DNA of 64,000 nt from Halolamina sp. CBA1230 (GCF_002025255.2 NZ_CP054587.1:2542001-2606000), one strand, 5' to 3'; counted from the stretch's first letter, positions 1 to 10,401 are shown. Numbers and translations are program-made. The notes: generated by a model from the letters alone, not told the origin.

Positions 1-2
1 TG

Positions 3-260
3 CCGGGCGCGCTGGTGCTGAGTCGCTTCGTCGGCGCCGCCGAGTCGCTCTGTCCCGCGGCGCTGTCGGTGAACCCCTACGACGCGGCGGGGTTCGCCGA
101 GACGATCCGCGAGGCGCTGGCGATGGACGAACCCGAGCGCCGCGAGCGGATGGCGTCGCTGCAAACGTCAGTGCAGGAGGAGGACATCGACGCGTGGCTC
201 TCCGCGCAAGTGGACGTGCTGACGGACGGGAAGCAGGTGGTGGCGGCGGACGACGACTGA
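3..260 (+). CDS. Trehalose-6-phosphate synthase-like glycosyltransferase, C-terminal end (partial)
   Basis: The reading frame is open at the window edge, so only about the last 85 residues are present. The fragment has the GT20/OtsA C-terminal signature: LSRFVGAAE, then a VNPYD block, then a helix of the type ALAMDEPERRERM and a final helix with a Trp. In OtsA this part contacts the nucleotide-sugar and closes the second Rossmann domain; the enzyme makes trehalose-6-phosphate from UDP- or GDP-glucose and glucose-6-phosphate, a compatible-solute route. The acidic tail (AADDD) is haloarchaeal. The assignment rests on the tail only; a related glycosyltransferase is possible. Confidence 0.75.
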   Translation, partial: PGALVLSRFVGAAESLCPAALSVNPYDAAGFAETIREALAMDEPERRERMASLQTSVQEEDIDAWLSAQVDVLTDGKQVVAADDD

Positions 261-446
261 ACCGCCGGAGAGGACCGCTCGATCGGCGGTCGGACAGGTA
301 GCCGGATCGTTCGATACCGTGTAGATATCGTTGGGTTTCCCCAACCAACCGCCGAAAATGGGTCACTCTCGATCCGGTCGTCCTCGCAGCTTCAGCGTTT
401 CAGTAGCAGGTTGGTTCAATAGAGTCGAACGTCTAGAGTGTATGAT

Positions 447-890
447 ATGGAGACGCTACGTTTCGATCATGTAGGTGTTGTCGTCGATGACCTCGACGCC
501 GTGGCCGCGTTCTTCCTCGACCTCGGATTCGAGCGCGAGGGCGGGGCGTCGGTCGAGGGCGAGACGGTCGATAAGATCAACGGACTCGACGGCGTCCGGG
601 CGGAGGTGGTGATGATACGAGCGCCGGACGGCAGTGGCAGGCTCGAACTCGTCAAGTACCACGCGCCGATCGACGATGAGGGCGCACACCGCTTTCCTGC
701 GAACCGGATGGGCTTCCGGCACATCGCCATTGAGGTCGATGGCCTCGATACGATCGTTGATAGACTACGAGACAACGGCTTTGACACCGTCGGCGAGGTT
801 CGTGATTACGAGGGCATCTACCGACTCTGCTATGTCCGCGGTCCGGAGGGTTTGATCGTCGAACTCACCGAACAGCTCGACTCCTCATAA
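447..890 (+). CDS. VOC (glyoxalase/bleomycin resistance/dioxygenase) family protein
   Basis: About 147 residues with the paired beta-alpha-beta-beta-beta layout of the VOC superfamily. It starts with LRFDHVGVVVDDLD (metal-ligand His of module 1), has FRHIAIEVDGLD in module 2, and ends with GPEGLIVELTEQ, which carries the usual metal-ligand Glu. The family covers glyoxalase I, methylmalonyl-CoA epimerase and ring-cleavage dioxygenases; sequence alone does not choose the substrate. An in-frame GTG at 438 would add three residues; I prefer ATG 447 because the conserved strand starts directly after it. It stands alone, between the trehalose gene and a palindrome-rich gap. Confidence 0.8.
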   Translation: METLRFDHVGVVVDDLDAVAAFFLDLGFEREGGASVEGETVDKINGLDGVRAEVVMIRAPDGSGRLELVKYHAPIDDEGAHRFPANRMGFRHIAIEVDGLDTIVDRLRDNGFDTVGEVRDYEGIYRLCYVRGPEGLIVELTEQLDSS

Positions 891-1150
891 CCGAACCGGC
901 CTGTCCACCGGACACGTGCGGGATAGGAATGGTGAGTCCCTGTGTTAACTAAGCAATAGCTACCTGCCAGACGTTTCGCTTCCACCGCTGGGGAATCGAA
1001 CACGGCTGCGAGGAGAGAACGATTTTCTGGCAGTCGTTCTCGGATCGCGGTTCCCTCGTCGTCATCAGAACGCAGCGCGTTCTGATTGGCTCACGAGAGC
1101 AAAGCTCTCGTGAACGCTGTCGCTCCTCACTCACTTGTTCGCGGAAGAAG

Positions 1151-1172
1151 CGCCCGGAGCGGGATTTGAACC
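1151..1172 (-). repeat. tRNA-Asp 3'-end fragment, copy 1 (22 bp)
   Basis: Twenty-two bases identical to the last 22 nt of the tRNA-Asp gene at 2307-2379 (acceptor 3' strand, T-stem, part of T-loop), followed by unrelated palindromic sequence. It looks like an old attachment-site duplicate left when an element integrated into the tRNA 3' end and later decayed. Confidence 0.7.
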
Positions 1173-1304
1173 ACGGTCGGACGTGCTCGCTCACTTCGTT
1201 CGCTGCCCACGACCTCCCTGCTTCAAATCCCTTCGTCGGCGTTTCGTTGCGACCGGACTCGCGCCTCGCAAGCTCGGCGCTCGTCGGTTGGTCGCAACAG
1301 AAAG

Positions 1305-1326
1305 CGCCCGGAGCGGGATTTGAACC
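1305..1326 (-). repeat. tRNA-Asp 3'-end fragment, copy 2 (22 bp)
   Basis: A second 22-base copy of the tRNA-Asp 3' end, 154 bp after copy 1 and also followed by CAC and inverted-repeat sequence. The spacer before it holds an inverted repeat with TTGCGACC/GGTCGCAA arms, so each fragment sits beside a palindrome. Confidence 0.7.
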
Positions 1327-1439
1327 ACGAGAACTCGCTACACTCGTTCTCTGGGTTCAGAATCCCTCGTGGTCGTTTCGCTGGACTCAGGGCTCGCTCG
1401 AAGCAAGCTTCTCGCTCGCCAGTTGAGTCCAGCAGAAGA

Positions 1440-1480
1440 CGCCCGGAGCGGGATTTGAACCCGCGTCACAACCGTGACAG
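1440..1480 (-). repeat. tRNA-Asp 3'-half duplicate, copy 3 (41 bp), probable att site
   Basis: Forty-one bases identical to 2307-2347, that is the tRNA-Asp 3' half from the anticodon loop to the discriminator base. Haloarchaeal tyrosine recombinases that use tRNA genes commonly duplicate such a 3' segment. Copy 3 and the intact tRNA would flank an 826-bp remnant (1481-2306) holding one small membrane-protein gene. Confidence 0.8.
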
Positions 1481-1771
1481 ACGGCAGCTCACTTCGTTCG
1501 CTGTCGTCGGACTATGACGGCAACATCATCCGGGAGTCCGCAATTTCACCCGTGCTACCCCACACTAACCGCCAATCTGTCTTAAACCCTCGCCCCCCAC
1601 CCACCAGTTATCCGCGCCACGGATTACACGTTGGCCGAAAAAATCCTCTGCCAGATAGTCTGATAAATTACACACCTTCGAGACCCAGTAGCAGAGGCCC
1701 TAATTCAGCGAGAAGGTGGTGGGTTCGGAAAAGGAGGCAATGGTAGATACAGGTGAACTACGGATTGATTC

Positions 1772-1981
1772 CTAGATGAGAAATCCAGTGAATATTATCA
1801 TCAAACCGAGAACGACTCCGAATATTCCTATACCTCGTTGCACAAGTCCACCCTGCTCTGACAGCTCAGAATCCTCAAATCTGTGTTCAGCCCTTACATC
1901 AACCAATCTCTGAGGATGTACAATGCTATACCCCCCAAGTGCCGATAACCCAAGTCCGAGGGCGACAAGAAGGATATTCAT
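1772..1981 (-). CDS. Small two-TM membrane protein (DUF6199-like)
   Basis: A 69-residue protein with two hydrophobic segments. The first is LLVALGLGLSALGGYSIV at residues 4-22, the second GIGIFGVVLGLMIIFTGFLI at the C-terminus. A charged polar loop lies between them (residues 27-48), with the pattern hydrophobic-HPQRLVD and a Gly/Arg before TM2. This arrangement resembles small DUF6199-type membrane proteins; the function is unknown. ATG 1981 is chosen because translation from an upstream Met at 2041 would add 20 atypical residues. It is the only gene in the remnant bounded by tRNA-Asp repeats, and is A+T-richer than the chromosome. Confidence 0.6.
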   Translation of the reverse strand: MNILLVALGLGLSALGGYSIVHPQRLVDVRAEHRFEDSELSEQGGLVQRGIGIFGVVLGLMIIFTGFLI

Positions 1982-2306
1982 TATTCTGGTTATCTCACCA
2001 CAGATTGATAAAAATATCCGTCGATAGGTTCGCAACCCCACTTACCGGCTGTTTCACACCAGAATCAGGTGGTGAGAACTCGTCTCGGTGGGGCGAGTCG
2101 CTTTGGAAAGTATGCGGGACCATTCAGTATACCCGGTCAGGATTGTGACCTAAATGCGGCAAGAATGTGCCGTTCTTCACGGTCTCTACTCTCCGCACGC
2201 GTGAGCCGGAGTGAGGTCAACCCGAAATAATTGTGCTGGATCGTACGACCCCGGAAAGAGATAGTTTCTACCCAGAAATTCAGTAAAATGGACGTAGAAG
2301 CCTTGA
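1982..2306. other. Intergenic, nothing convincing
   Basis: No gene, tRNA or long repeat recognised. A small imperfect inverted repeat lies near 2157-2185 (AAGAATG/CGTTCTT). The stretch lies between the small membrane gene and the 3' end of tRNA-Asp and belongs to the presumed insertion remnant. Confidence 0.5.
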
Positions 2307-2379
2307 CGCCCGGAGCGGGATTTGAACCCGCGTCACAACCGTGACAGGGTTGTATGATGGGCCACTACACCATCCGGGC
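2307..2379 (-). tRNA. tRNA-Asp (GTC)
   Basis: On the minus strand the 73-nt gene folds as a standard cloverleaf. The acceptor arms GCCCGGA/TCCGGGC pair perfectly, the T-arm is GCGGG-TTCAAAT-CCCGC, and the anticodon loop is centred on GTC. The discriminator base is G, as expected for tRNA-Asp. No intron and no encoded CCA. Three partial 3' copies downstream of it (1151, 1305, 1440) show that its 3' end has been an integration target. Confidence 0.95.
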
Positions 2380-2567
2380 ACGCTGCCTCGCTGCACTCAA
2401 TCGTACTGCCGTTTGGTAGATAAGGCTTGTTATCCATCGGCGCCGTGTGATGGCCCGACGTAGCGGGGTGTTGCCCCTCTCGAGCGGCGGCGTCGACGCC
2501 CGGTCTGGGAACCGCTCGCGCACGCGCGACCTACATTTAGCAAGCGTTATGTGCCGCCGGCTAAAAT

Positions 2568-2581
2568 ACAGCCGTAGTATC
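2568..2581 (+). promoter_or_regulatory. Candidate promoter of the RNA polymerase operon
   Basis: A TATA-like CTAAAATAC lies about 37 bp before the rpoH start codon, which places the expected start site near 2601 and leaves a leader of about 12 nt. A second A/T stretch (ACATTTAGC) is at 2532-2541. Confidence 0.45.
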
Positions 2582-2612
2582 TCGTGACCGATTCTCCCAA
2601 CGCCCAACACCT

Positions 2613-2840
2613 ATGGTAGACGTAAGCCAACACGAACTGGTTCCGGAGCACACGCTCCTCGACGAGCCCGAGGTCGAGGAGGTGCTGGAGGAGTACCAAG
2701 TGAAGAAGACCAACCTACCCAAGATCAAACGCAAGGACCCCGCCCTGCCGAAGGAGGCAGAGCCCGGCGACGTCGTCCGCATCGAGCGCGACTCGCGCAC
2801 CACAGACACAGCCGTCGTTTACAGGCTGGTGGTCGAATAA
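2613..2840 (+). CDS. rpoH: DNA-directed RNA polymerase subunit H (Rpo5)
   Basis: Seventy-five residues, full length for the archaeal Rpo5/RpoH subunit, homologous to the C-terminal domain of eukaryal Rpb5. The family signatures HELVPEH and the ending [25 protein letters not shown] region are present. It belongs to the lower jaw of RNA polymerase and helps hold downstream DNA. It is the first gene of the rpoH-B''-B'-A'-A'' operon; its TAA stop shares the A with the ATG of rpoB''. Confidence 0.97.
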   Translation: MVDVSQHELVPEHTLLDEPEVEEVLEEYQVKKTNLPKIKRKDPALPKEAEPGDVVRIERDSRTTDTAVVYRLVVE

Positions 2841-4408
2841 TGGATCGGGAGGATCGCCGCGCTGTCTCCCGGGAGTACTTCTCCCAGGAACGGCTGGCGG
2901 AGCACCACTTCCGATCGTTCAACAACTTCCTCGACCGCGGGATGCAGGACGTGGTCGACGAGAAGGAGACGATCGGCACCGACATCGGCGACAAGGAGGG
3001 CCAGGAGCCCGTCTGGGTCGAGCTCGGCGACGTGCGCATCCTGACGCCGCGTGTCCGGGAGGCCGACGGCTCCGAGGAGCTGCTCTACCCGCAGGAGGCC
3101 CGCCTGCGCAACATCACCTACGCCGCGCCGGTGTTCATGGAGATGTCCATCGTCCGGGGCGGCGAGGAGGAGCCCGAGGAAGTCGTCGACCAGACCGAGA
3201 CCAAGGTCGGCCGGATGCCGATCATGGTCGGCTCGAACAAATGTAACATCGACGGGTTCTCCGACGAGGAGCTGATCGACATCGGCGAGGACCCCGTCGA
3301 CCCCGGCGGCTACTTCATCGTCAACGGCTCCGAGCGCGTGCTGATGACCAGCGAGGACCTCGCGCCGAACAAGATCCTCGCGGAGCACGACACCAAGTAC
3401 GGCGACGACATCCAGGTCGCCAAGACGTTCTCCCAGCGCCGTGGCTACCGCGCGCTCGTGCTGTGTGAGCGCAACCGCGAGGGGCTGCTCGAGGTCAGCT
3501 TCCCCTCCGTCTCCGGCTCGGTGCCGTTCGTGACGCTGGTCCGTGCGCTCGGCCTCGAATCGGACGAGGAGATCGTCCACCGCGTCTCGGAGGACCCCGA
3601 GATCGTGAAGTTCATGCTGGAGAACCTGGAGGAGGCCGACGTCCAGACCGAGGAGGGAGCGATCGAGACCCTCGGGAAGCGCGTCGCCTCCGGTCAGGGG
3701 AAGAACTACCAGCTCAAGCGGGCGAACTACGTGATCGACCGCTACCTCCTCCCCCACCTCCACGAGGAGGGCGTCGACGAGGAGGACGTCCGCATCAACA
3801 AGGCGTACTACCTCTGTCGGATGGCCGAGGCGTGTTTCGAGCTCGCGCTCGGGCGCCGCGACTCCGACGACAAGGACCACTACTCCAACAAGCGACTCAA
3901 GGTCAGCGGCGACCTGATGAAGGACCTGTTCCGGACCGCGCTGAACAAGCTCTCCCGGGACGTGAAGTACCAGCTCGAACGCGCCAACATGCGGAACCGC
4001 GACCTCAGCGTCAACACTGTGGTCCGGTCGGACGTGCTCACCGAACGGCTGGAGCACCCGATCGCCACGGGGAACTGGGTCGGCGGCCGCTCCGGCGTCT
4101 CCCAGCTGGTCGACCGCACCGACTACATGGGCGTGCTCAGCCACCTGCGACGGCTGCGCTCGCCGCTGAGTCGCTCCCAGCCCCACTTCGACGCGCGTGA
4201 CCTCCACGCGACCCAGTGGGGCCGGATCTGCCCCTCCGAGACGCCGGAGGGGCCGAACTGCGGTCTGGTGAAGAACTTCGCCCAGGCGATGGAGCTCTCC
4301 CAGCACGTCGACGACGAGCGCGAACTGAAGCGCGAACTCGACGCGATGGGCGTGGAGGGTATCCCCGGTATCGAGGGCGTCGAACGAGCAACACCCGCGG
4401 ACGACTGA
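2840..4408 (+). CDS. rpoB2: RNA polymerase subunit B'' (Rpo2N)
   Basis: 522 residues, the N-terminal half of the beta/Rpb2 subunit, split from B' as in haloarchaea and methanogens. Visible motifs: [42 protein letters not shown] and [28 protein letters not shown], which are conserved lobe/fork-loop and hybrid-binding elements. It joins B' to form the catalytic second-largest subunit. Start ATG overlaps the rpoH stop by one base; rpoB' begins one base after its stop, which indicates coupled translation and equal dosage. Confidence 0.97.
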   Translation: MDREDRRAVSREYFSQERLAEHHFRSFNNFLDRGMQDVVDEKETIGTDIGDKEGQEPVWVELGDVRILTPRVREADGSEELLYPQEARLRNITYAAPVFMEMSIVRGGEEEPEEVVDQTETKVGRMPIMVGSNKCNIDGFSDEELIDIGEDPVDPGGYFIVNGSERVLMTSEDLAPNKILAEHDTKYGDDIQVAKTFSQRRGYRALVLCERNREGLLEVSFPSVSGSVPFVTLVRALGLESDEEIVHRVSEDPEIVKFMLENLEEADVQTEEGAIETLGKRVASGQGKNYQLKRANYVIDRYLLPHLHEEGVDEEDVRINKAYYLCRMAEACFELALGRRDSDDKDHYSNKRLKVSGDLMKDLFRTALNKLSRDVKYQLERANMRNRDLSVNTVVRSDVLTERLEHPIATGNWVGGRSGVSQLVDRTDYMGVLSHLRRLRSPLSRSQPHFDARDLHATQWGRICPSETPEGPNCGLVKNFAQAMELSQHVDDERELKRELDAMGVEGIPGIEGVERATPADD

Positions 4409-4409
4409 G

Positions 4410-6242
4410 ATGGCAGGAAAACAGGAACGACCTGCGAAGGTCTACGTGAACGGCAGCCTCGTCGGGACCCACCCGGATCCCGAGGAGCTGGCAGCACAGA
4501 TCCGAGAGTCACGCCGTAACGGCGAAGTCAGCGAGATGGTCAACGTCGCGGTGAAAGAGCGCACCCGCGAAGTGATCGTCAACGCCGACTCCGGCCGTGC
4601 ACGGCGCCCGCTGATCGTCGTCGACGACGGCGAGCCGCGGCTCACTGACGAGCATATCGAGGCCGTCGAGAACGACGAGCTCGAGTTCGAGGACCTCGTC
4701 GACCGCGGCATCATCGAGTTCATCGACGCCGAGGAGGAGGAGGACATCCTCGTCGCCGTCGACGAGGACGACATCACCGAGAACCACACCCACCTCGAGG
4801 TCGACCCGCAGCTGATCTTCGGGATCGGCGCGGGGATGATCCCCTACCCCGAGCACAACGCCTCGCCGCGTATCACGATGGGCGCGGGGATGATGAAGCA
4901 GTCGCTCGGGCTCCCGTCGGCGAACTACCGCATCCGGCCCGACACGCGCCAGCACCTCCTCCACTACCCGCAGCTCTCGATGGTCAAGACCCAGACCACC
5001 GAGCAGATCGGGTTCGACGAACGCCCCGCGGCCCAGAACTTCACGGTCGCGGTCATGTCCTACGAGGGGTTCAACATCGAGGACGCGCTGGTGATGAACC
5101 AGGGTTCGGTGGAGCGTGGTCTCGCCCGCTCGCACTTCTTCCGCACCTACGAGGGCGAGGAGCGACGCTACCCCGGCGGCCAGGAGGACCGCTTCGAGAT
5201 CCCCTCCCAGGACGTCCGCGGCGCCCGCGGTGAGGACGCCTACACCCACCTCGACGAGGACGGGCTGGTCAACCCCGAGACGAAGGTCGACGAGAACTCG
5301 GTGCTGCTCGGGAAGACCTCGCCGCCCCGGTTCCTCGAGGAGCAGGAGGACCTCGGCGGCCTCTCGCCCCAGAAGCGCCGCGAGACCTCGGTCACGATGC
5401 GCTCCGGCGAGGACGGCATCGTCGACACGGTGACGCTGATGGAGGGCGAGGACGGCTCGAAGCTCTCGAAGGTCTCGGTGCGGGACGAACGGATCCCCGA
5501 GCTCGGGGACAAGTTCGCGTCCCGGCACGGCCAGAAGGGCGTCGTCGGCCACCTCGCACCCCAGGAGGACATGCCGTTCACCGAGGAGGGACTGATCCCC
5601 GACCTCGTGATGAACCCCCACGCGCTCCCCTCGCGGATGACCGTGGGCCACGTGCTGGAGATGCTCGGCGGCAAGGTCGGCTCGCTCGAGGGCCGCCGCG
5701 TCGACGGCACCGCGTTCCAGGGCGAGGACGAGGAGGAGCTCCGCGAGAGCCTCGAGGAGCGCGGCTTCAAGTCCTCGGGGAAGGAGGTCATGTACTCCGG
5801 CATAACCGGCGAGAAGATCGAGGCCGAGATCTTCGTCGGCACGATCTTCTACCACAAGCTGTACCACATGGTGAGCAACAAGCTGCACGCCCGCTCGCGC
5901 GGCCCCGTGCAGGTGCTCACCCGCCAGCCCACCGAGGGGCGCGCCCGCGAGGGTGGCCTCCGCGTGGGGGAGATGGAGCGTGAGGTACTGATCGGGCACG
6001 GCGCCGCGATGGCGCTGAAGGAACGCCTGCTCGACTCCTCGGACCGCGAGACGGTGTACATCTCGGAGGACACCGGGATGGTCGCGGTCGAGGACGTGGA
6101 GCAGCGCCGGGTGTACGACCCCATTACGAAAGACGAGGACAACATCCACGAGTTGGAGGTCAGCTACGCGTTCAAGCTGCTGCTCGACGAGATGAAAGCG
6201 CTCGGTATCCGACCCAAACTCGAACTGGAGGACGCAGTATAA
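4410..6242 (+). CDS. rpoB1: RNA polymerase subunit B' (Rpo2C)
   Basis: 610 residues, C-terminal half of Rpb2. Diagnostic blocks: [15 protein letters not shown], the switch region [15 protein letters not shown] near residues 368-382, [14 protein letters not shown], and [19 protein letters not shown]. The C-terminal clamp ribbon, which in most archaea holds zinc with two Cys pairs before [11 protein letters not shown], is present as a fold-like stretch (about residues 548-590), but all four Cys positions are replaced (ISEDTG and DPIT in place of CxxC pairs). It is otherwise intact and in one frame with its operon neighbours. Confidence 0.97.
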   Translation: MAGKQERPAKVYVNGSLVGTHPDPEELAAQIRESRRNGEVSEMVNVAVKERTREVIVNADSGRARRPLIVVDDGEPRLTDEHIEAVENDELEFEDLVDRGIIEFIDAEEEEDILVAVDEDDITENHTHLEVDPQLIFGIGAGMIPYPEHNASPRITMGAGMMKQSLGLPSANYRIRPDTRQHLLHYPQLSMVKTQTTEQIGFDERPAAQNFTVAVMSYEGFNIEDALVMNQGSVERGLARSHFFRTYEGEERRYPGGQEDRFEIPSQDVRGARGEDAYTHLDEDGLVNPETKVDENSVLLGKTSPPRFLEEQEDLGGLSPQKRRETSVTMRSGEDGIVDTVTLMEGEDGSKLSKVSVRDERIPELGDKFASRHGQKGVVGHLAPQEDMPFTEEGLIPDLVMNPHALPSRMTVGHVLEMLGGKVGSLEGRRVDGTAFQGEDEEELRESLEERGFKSSGKEVMYSGITGEKIEAEIFVGTIFYHKLYHMVSNKLHARSRGPVQVLTRQPTEGRAREGGLRVGEMEREVLIGHGAAMALKERLLDSSDRETVYISEDTGMVAVEDVEQRRVYDPITKDEDNIHELEVSYAFKLLLDEMKALGIRPKLELEDAV

Positions 6243-9173
6243 ATGTCAATCTCAGGCTCACCCAAGGAGATCGGCGAGATCAGCTTCGGCCTGATGGACC
6301 CGGAGACGTACCGGGACATGAGCGCCACGAAGGTGATCACCGCCGACACGTACGACGACGACGGCTACCCCATCGACATGGGGCTGATGGACCCCCGGCT
6401 GGGGGTTATCGACCCCGGGCTGGAGTGCCGGACCTGCGGGCAGCACTCCGGCTCGTGTAACGGCCACTTCGGACATATCGAGCTCGCGGCGCCGGTGATC
6501 CACGTCGGCTTCGCGAAGCTGATCCGCCGCCTGCTGCGTGGCACCTGTCGGGACTGCGGCCGGCTCTCGCTCACCGAGGACGAGCAGGCCGAGTTCGCCG
6601 ACCGGCTCGAGCGCGCGAAGGAGCTGGACGACGACCCCGACGACGTGCTGAAGGCCGCCATCCGGCAGGCCCGGAAGACCTCGCGGTGTCCGTACTGCGG
6701 CGAGACCCAGTACGACATCAAACACGAGAAGCCGACGACCTACTACGAGGTCCAGGACGTCCTCGCCGCGGAGTACTCCGAGATCATCGCCGAGGCGATG
6801 CAGCCCGACGAGGACGAGGAGGACGACGCCGGCGTCGCGCCCCAGGAGCTCGCCGACGAGACCGGCATCGCGCTCGACCGGGTCAACGACATCCTCAGCG
6901 GCGAGTTCCGGCCGCGCGAGGAGGACCGCAAGGCGCTGGAGAAGGCGCTGGACGTCGACCTGACCGAGGAGGACGAGAACAAGCTGATGCCCAGCGACAT
7001 CCGGGATTGGTTCGAGGACATCCCGGACGAGGACCTCGCGAACATCGGCGTCAACCCCGAGACCTCCCGGCCCGAGTGGATGATCCTGACGGTGCTGCCG
7101 GTGCCGCCGGTCACCACCCGCCCCTCGATCACGCTGGACAACGGCCAGCGCTCCGAGGACGACCTCACCCACAAGCTGGTCGACATCATCCGCATCAACC
7201 AGCGGTTCATGGAGAACCGCGAGGCGGGTGCGCCCCAGCTGATCATCGAGGACCTCTGGGAGCTGCTGCAGTACCACGTCACCACGTTCGTCGACAACGA
7301 GATCTCCGGCACGCCGCCGGCCCGGCACCGCTCCGGCCGGCCGCTGAAGACCCTCTCCCAGCGCCTGAAGGGGAAGGAGGGTCGCTTCCGTGGCTCGCTG
7401 TCCGGGAAGCGCGTGAACTTCTCGGCGCGAACCGTCATCTCACCGGACCCGACGCTGTCACTGAACGAGGTCGGCGTCCCCGAGCGCGTGGCTCGGGAGA
7501 TGACCCAGACGATGAACGTCTCCGAGCGCAACCTTGAGGAGGCGCGCACGTACGTCCGGAACGGCCCCCAGGGCCACCCCGGCGCGAACTACGTCAAGCG
7601 GCCCGACGGCCGCCGGCTGAAGGTGACCGAGAAGAACTGCGAGGAGCTCGCCGAGAAGGTCGAGCCCGACTGGGAGGTCTCCCGCCACCTGACCGACGGC
7701 GACATCATCGTGTTCAACCGACAGCCGTCGCTGCACCGGATGTCGATCATGGCCCACGAGGTGGTCGTGATGCCGTACAAGACGTTCCGGCTGAACACGA
7801 CGGTGTGTACGCCGTACAACGCCGACTTCGACGGCGACGAGATGAACATGCACGCGCTCCAGAACGAGGAGGCGCGTGCCGAGGCTCGCGTGCTGATGCG
7901 CGTCCAGGAGCAGATGCTCAGCCCGCGCTTCGGCGAGAACATCATCGGCGCCATCCAGGACCACGTCTCCGGCACGTATCTGCTGACCCGGAACAACCCC
8001 GAGTTCACCGAGAACCAGGCGCTGGACCTGCTGCGTGCGACCAGCGTCGACGAGCTGCCCGAGCCCGACGGCCAGGATGACGGCGAGCCCGTCTGGACCG
8101 GGCGCACCGTGTTCTCGGAGCTGCTCCCCGACGACCTCAACCTCGAGTTCCGCTCCGAGGCCGACGACGAGGTCGTGATCGAGGACGGCCAGCTCAAACA
8201 GGGCACCATCGACGAGGGCGCCATCGGCGCGTTCGGCGGCGACATCGTCGACACCATCACCAAGGAGTACTCGAAGACCCGCGCCCGCGTGTTCGTCAAC
8301 GAGGTGGCGACGCTTGCGATGCGCTCGATCATGCACTTCGGGTTCTCGATCGGGATCGACGACGAGTCGATCCCGCCGGAGGCGGGCGAGCAGGTCGACG
8401 AGGCGATCGACGACGCCTACGAGCGCGTCGACGAGCTGATCGAGACGTACCGCGCGGGCGATCTGAACTCGATCCCCGGCCGCACCGTCGACGAGACGCT
8501 CGAGCTGAAGATCATGCAGACGCTCGGCAAGGCGCGTGACTCGGCGGAGGACATCGCCAGCGACCACTTCGCCGACGACAACCCCGCCATCGTGATGGCG
8601 AGCTCCGGCGCGCGTGGGTCGATGCTGAACCTGACCCAGATGGCCGCCACCGTCGGCCAGCAGTCCGTCAGTGGCGAACGCATCAACCGCGGGTACGAGG
8701 GCCGCACGCTCAGCCACTACGAGCGCGGCGACCTCGGCGCCAAACCCCACGGGTTCGTGGAGAACTCCTACCGCTCGGGGCTGACCCCGCGGGAGTTCTT
8801 CTTCCACGCCATGGGTGGCCGCGAGGGGCTGGTCGACACGGCAGTCCGGACGTCGAAGTCCGGCTACCTCCAGCGCCGGCTGATCAACGCGCTCTCCGAA
8901 CTCGAGGCGCAGTACGACGGCACCGTGCGGGACACCTCCGGCACGGTCGTCCAGTTCGAGTTCGGCGAGGACGGCACCTCGCCGGTGAAAGTCGCTTCCG
9001 ACGAGGACGACCCCGTCGACGTGGAGTCGATCACCCAGCGCGTGCTGGACAAGGAGTTCAGCAGCGAGGAGCAGAAGAAGCGGTTCCTGGGCGAGCGCAG
9101 CGAGACGACCAACCTCTCTGAGTACGCCGGTCCCGGCCTGAACAAGGCGGGCCAGGGGGTGACCGATGACTGA
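6243..9173 (+). CDS. rpoA1: RNA polymerase subunit A' (Rpo1N)
   Basis: 976 residues, N-terminal part of the largest subunit. It contains the clamp zinc site [17 protein letters not shown] (residues 62-78), a second CRDCG...CPYCG zinc module (about 103-156), and the catalytic Mg-binding [12 protein letters not shown] (about 527-538). Bridge-helix and funnel sequences ([27 protein letters not shown]) follow. Residues about 192-265 form a haloarchaeal-type insertion that looks like an XRE/Cro HTH unit ([19 protein letters not shown]). The stop overlaps the start of rpoA'' by 8 bases. Confidence 0.97.
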   Translation: MSISGSPKEIGEISFGLMDPETYRDMSATKVITADTYDDDGYPIDMGLMDPRLGVIDPGLECRTCGQHSGSCNGHFGHIELAAPVIHVGFAKLIRRLLRGTCRDCGRLSLTEDEQAEFADRLERAKELDDDPDDVLKAAIRQARKTSRCPYCGETQYDIKHEKPTTYYEVQDVLAAEYSEIIAEAMQPDEDEEDDAGVAPQELADETGIALDRVNDILSGEFRPREEDRKALEKALDVDLTEEDENKLMPSDIRDWFEDIPDEDLANIGVNPETSRPEWMILTVLPVPPVTTRPSITLDNGQRSEDDLTHKLVDIIRINQRFMENREAGAPQLIIEDLWELLQYHVTTFVDNEISGTPPARHRSGRPLKTLSQRLKGKEGRFRGSLSGKRVNFSARTVISPDPTLSLNEVGVPERVAREMTQTMNVSERNLEEARTYVRNGPQGHPGANYVKRPDGRRLKVTEKNCEELAEKVEPDWEVSRHLTDGDIIVFNRQPSLHRMSIMAHEVVVMPYKTFRLNTTVCTPYNADFDGDEMNMHALQNEEARAEARVLMRVQEQMLSPRFGENIIGAIQDHVSGTYLLTRNNPEFTENQALDLLRATSVDELPEPDGQDDGEPVWTGRTVFSELLPDDLNLEFRSEADDEVVIEDGQLKQGTIDEGAIGAFGGDIVDTITKEYSKTRARVFVNEVATLAMRSIMHFGFSIGIDDESIPPEAGEQVDEAIDDAYERVDELIETYRAGDLNSIPGRTVDETLELKIMQTLGKARDSAEDIASDHFADDNPAIVMASSGARGSMLNLTQMAATVGQQSVSGERINRGYEGRTLSHYERGDLGAKPHGFVENSYRSGLTPREFFFHAMGGREGLVDTAVRTSKSGYLQRRLINALSELEAQYDGTVRDTSGTVVQFEFGEDGTSPVKVASDEDDPVDVESITQRVLDKEFSSEEQKKRFLGERSETTNLSEYAGPGLNKAGQGVTDD

Positions 9174-10401
9174 CGCCGACGCGCTCCCCGAGAGCTTCGA
9201 GCATATCGACGAGTCGACCGAGACGCTCGTCGAGGAGACCGAGCTGCCGCGACGGCTGAAAGACCGCATCTACGGCGCCATCGAGGAGAACGAGGGCGCT
9301 ACCCGCGAGGAGATCGAGGATATCGTGAAGGCGGTCGTTTCCCGCTACGAGGACACCCGGGTCGACGCGCTCGACCCCGTCGGGACGGTGTCGGCCCAGT
9401 CGATCGGCGAACCGGGCACCCAGCTGACGATGAACACGTTCCACTTTGCGGGCGTCGCGGAGATCGACGTGACACAGGGGCTGCCCCGGCTGATCGAGCT
9501 CGTCGACGCCCGGAAAACGCCGGACACGCCGACGATGACGGTCCACTTGGAGGAGGAGTACGCAACCGACCGCGACAAGGCCCGCGAGGTCGTCTGGCAG
9601 ATCGAGGCGACGAAGATCCTTGCGCTGGGGAACGTCTCGACCAACGTCGCGGACATGCAGGTCACGATCGACCTGAACGAGGACACGCTCCAGAAGCGCT
9701 GGCCGACGTACGACGACGTCGGCGAGGTCGCCGGCGAGATCCAGGAGACGATCGAGAGCGAGCTCAAAGTCGCGACCAAGCGCAAGGGGACGAAGATCGC
9801 GTTCGGCCCCGAGCAGCCCAGCTACCGCGAGCTGCTCCAGCTGGTCGAGGAGCTCCGCGAGGTCGTGTTCAAGGGGATCGAGGAGATCTCCCGGGTCGTG
9901 ATCCGCAAGGAGGAGGTCGACGACGGCGACGAGGAGTTCGTCCTCTACACCGAGGGGTCGGCGTTCGGCGACGTCCTCGAGATCGAGGGGGTCGACGTCA
10001 CCCGCTCGACGTGTAACAACATCCACGAGATCAACGAGGAGCTCGGGATCGAGGCCGCCCGCGAGACGATCATCAACGAGACCCACGACACGCTGGCCGA
10101 GCAGGGGCTCGACGACGTGAACGTCCGGCACCTGATGCTGGTGGCGGACATCATGACCAACCGCGGCACCATCGAGTCGATCGGCCGCCACGGGATCTCG
10201 GGGTCGAAGGACTCCGTGCTCGCTCGCGCGGCGTTCGAGGTGACGGTGAACCACCTGCTCGACGCCGCGATCCACGGCGAGGTCGACGATCTCGACGGCG
10301 TGATCGAGAACGTGATCGTCGGGAAGCCGGTGTCGATCGGTACCGGCGACGTCGACCTCCGGATGGGCGCCGGCGGCGCCGCGAACTCCGCCGACGACTG
10401 A
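9166..10401 (+). CDS. rpoA2: RNA polymerase subunit A'' (Rpo1C)
   Basis: 411 residues, C-terminal part of the largest subunit, with the trigger-loop block [20 protein letters not shown] and [18 protein letters not shown] (residues 66-110). The C-terminal [18 protein letters not shown] and [18 protein letters not shown] blocks form the jaw and switch region. The trigger loop closes over the NTP during catalysis. The start codon lies 8 bases inside rpoA'. No intein is present. Confidence 0.97.
   Translation: MTDADALPESFEHIDESTETLVEETELPRRLKDRIYGAIEENEGATREEIEDIVKAVVSRYEDTRVDALDPVGTVSAQSIGEPGTQLTMNTFHFAGVAEIDVTQGLPRLIELVDARKTPDTPTMTVHLEEEYATDRDKAREVVWQIEATKILALGNVSTNVADMQVTIDLNEDTLQKRWPTYDDVGEVAGEIQETIESELKVATKRKGTKIAFGPEQPSYRELLQLVEELREVVFKGIEEISRVVIRKEEVDDGDEEFVLYTEGSAFGDVLEIEGVDVTRSTCNNIHEINEELGIEAARETIINETHDTLAEQGLDDVNVRHLMLVADIMTNRGTIESIGRHGISGSKDSVLARAAFEVTVNHLLDAAIHGEVDDLDGVIENVIVGKPVSIGTGDVDLRMGAGGAANSADD

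Larger units (their letters stand above)
891..1771. other. Gene-poor, palindrome-rich stretch with tRNA-Asp 3'-end fragments
   Basis: I see no convincing gene in these 880 bases; frames that stay open read through tRNA fragments and inverted repeats. It holds perfect hairpins at 1066-1084 (CAGAACGC arms, 3-nt loop) and 1092-1112 (9-bp arms CACGAGAGC/GCTCTCGTG, loop AAA), a hairpin with GAGAACGA/TCGTTCTC arms near 1014-1042, and three partial tRNA-Asp copies listed separately. The part from about 1600 is A+T-richer than the neighbours, which suggests a decayed insertion. Confidence 0.6.

Noticed and set aside
1135-1746. Several short plus-strand frames
   Set aside because: They translate tRNA-Asp fragments and inverted repeats (for example repeated PGAGFEPR), so they are not genes.
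2819-4306. Long antisense frames over rpoB'', rpoB', rpoA', EF-2 and EF-1-alpha
   Set aside because: High G+C in third positions keeps opposite frames open; they have no family motifs and lie fully over conserved genes.
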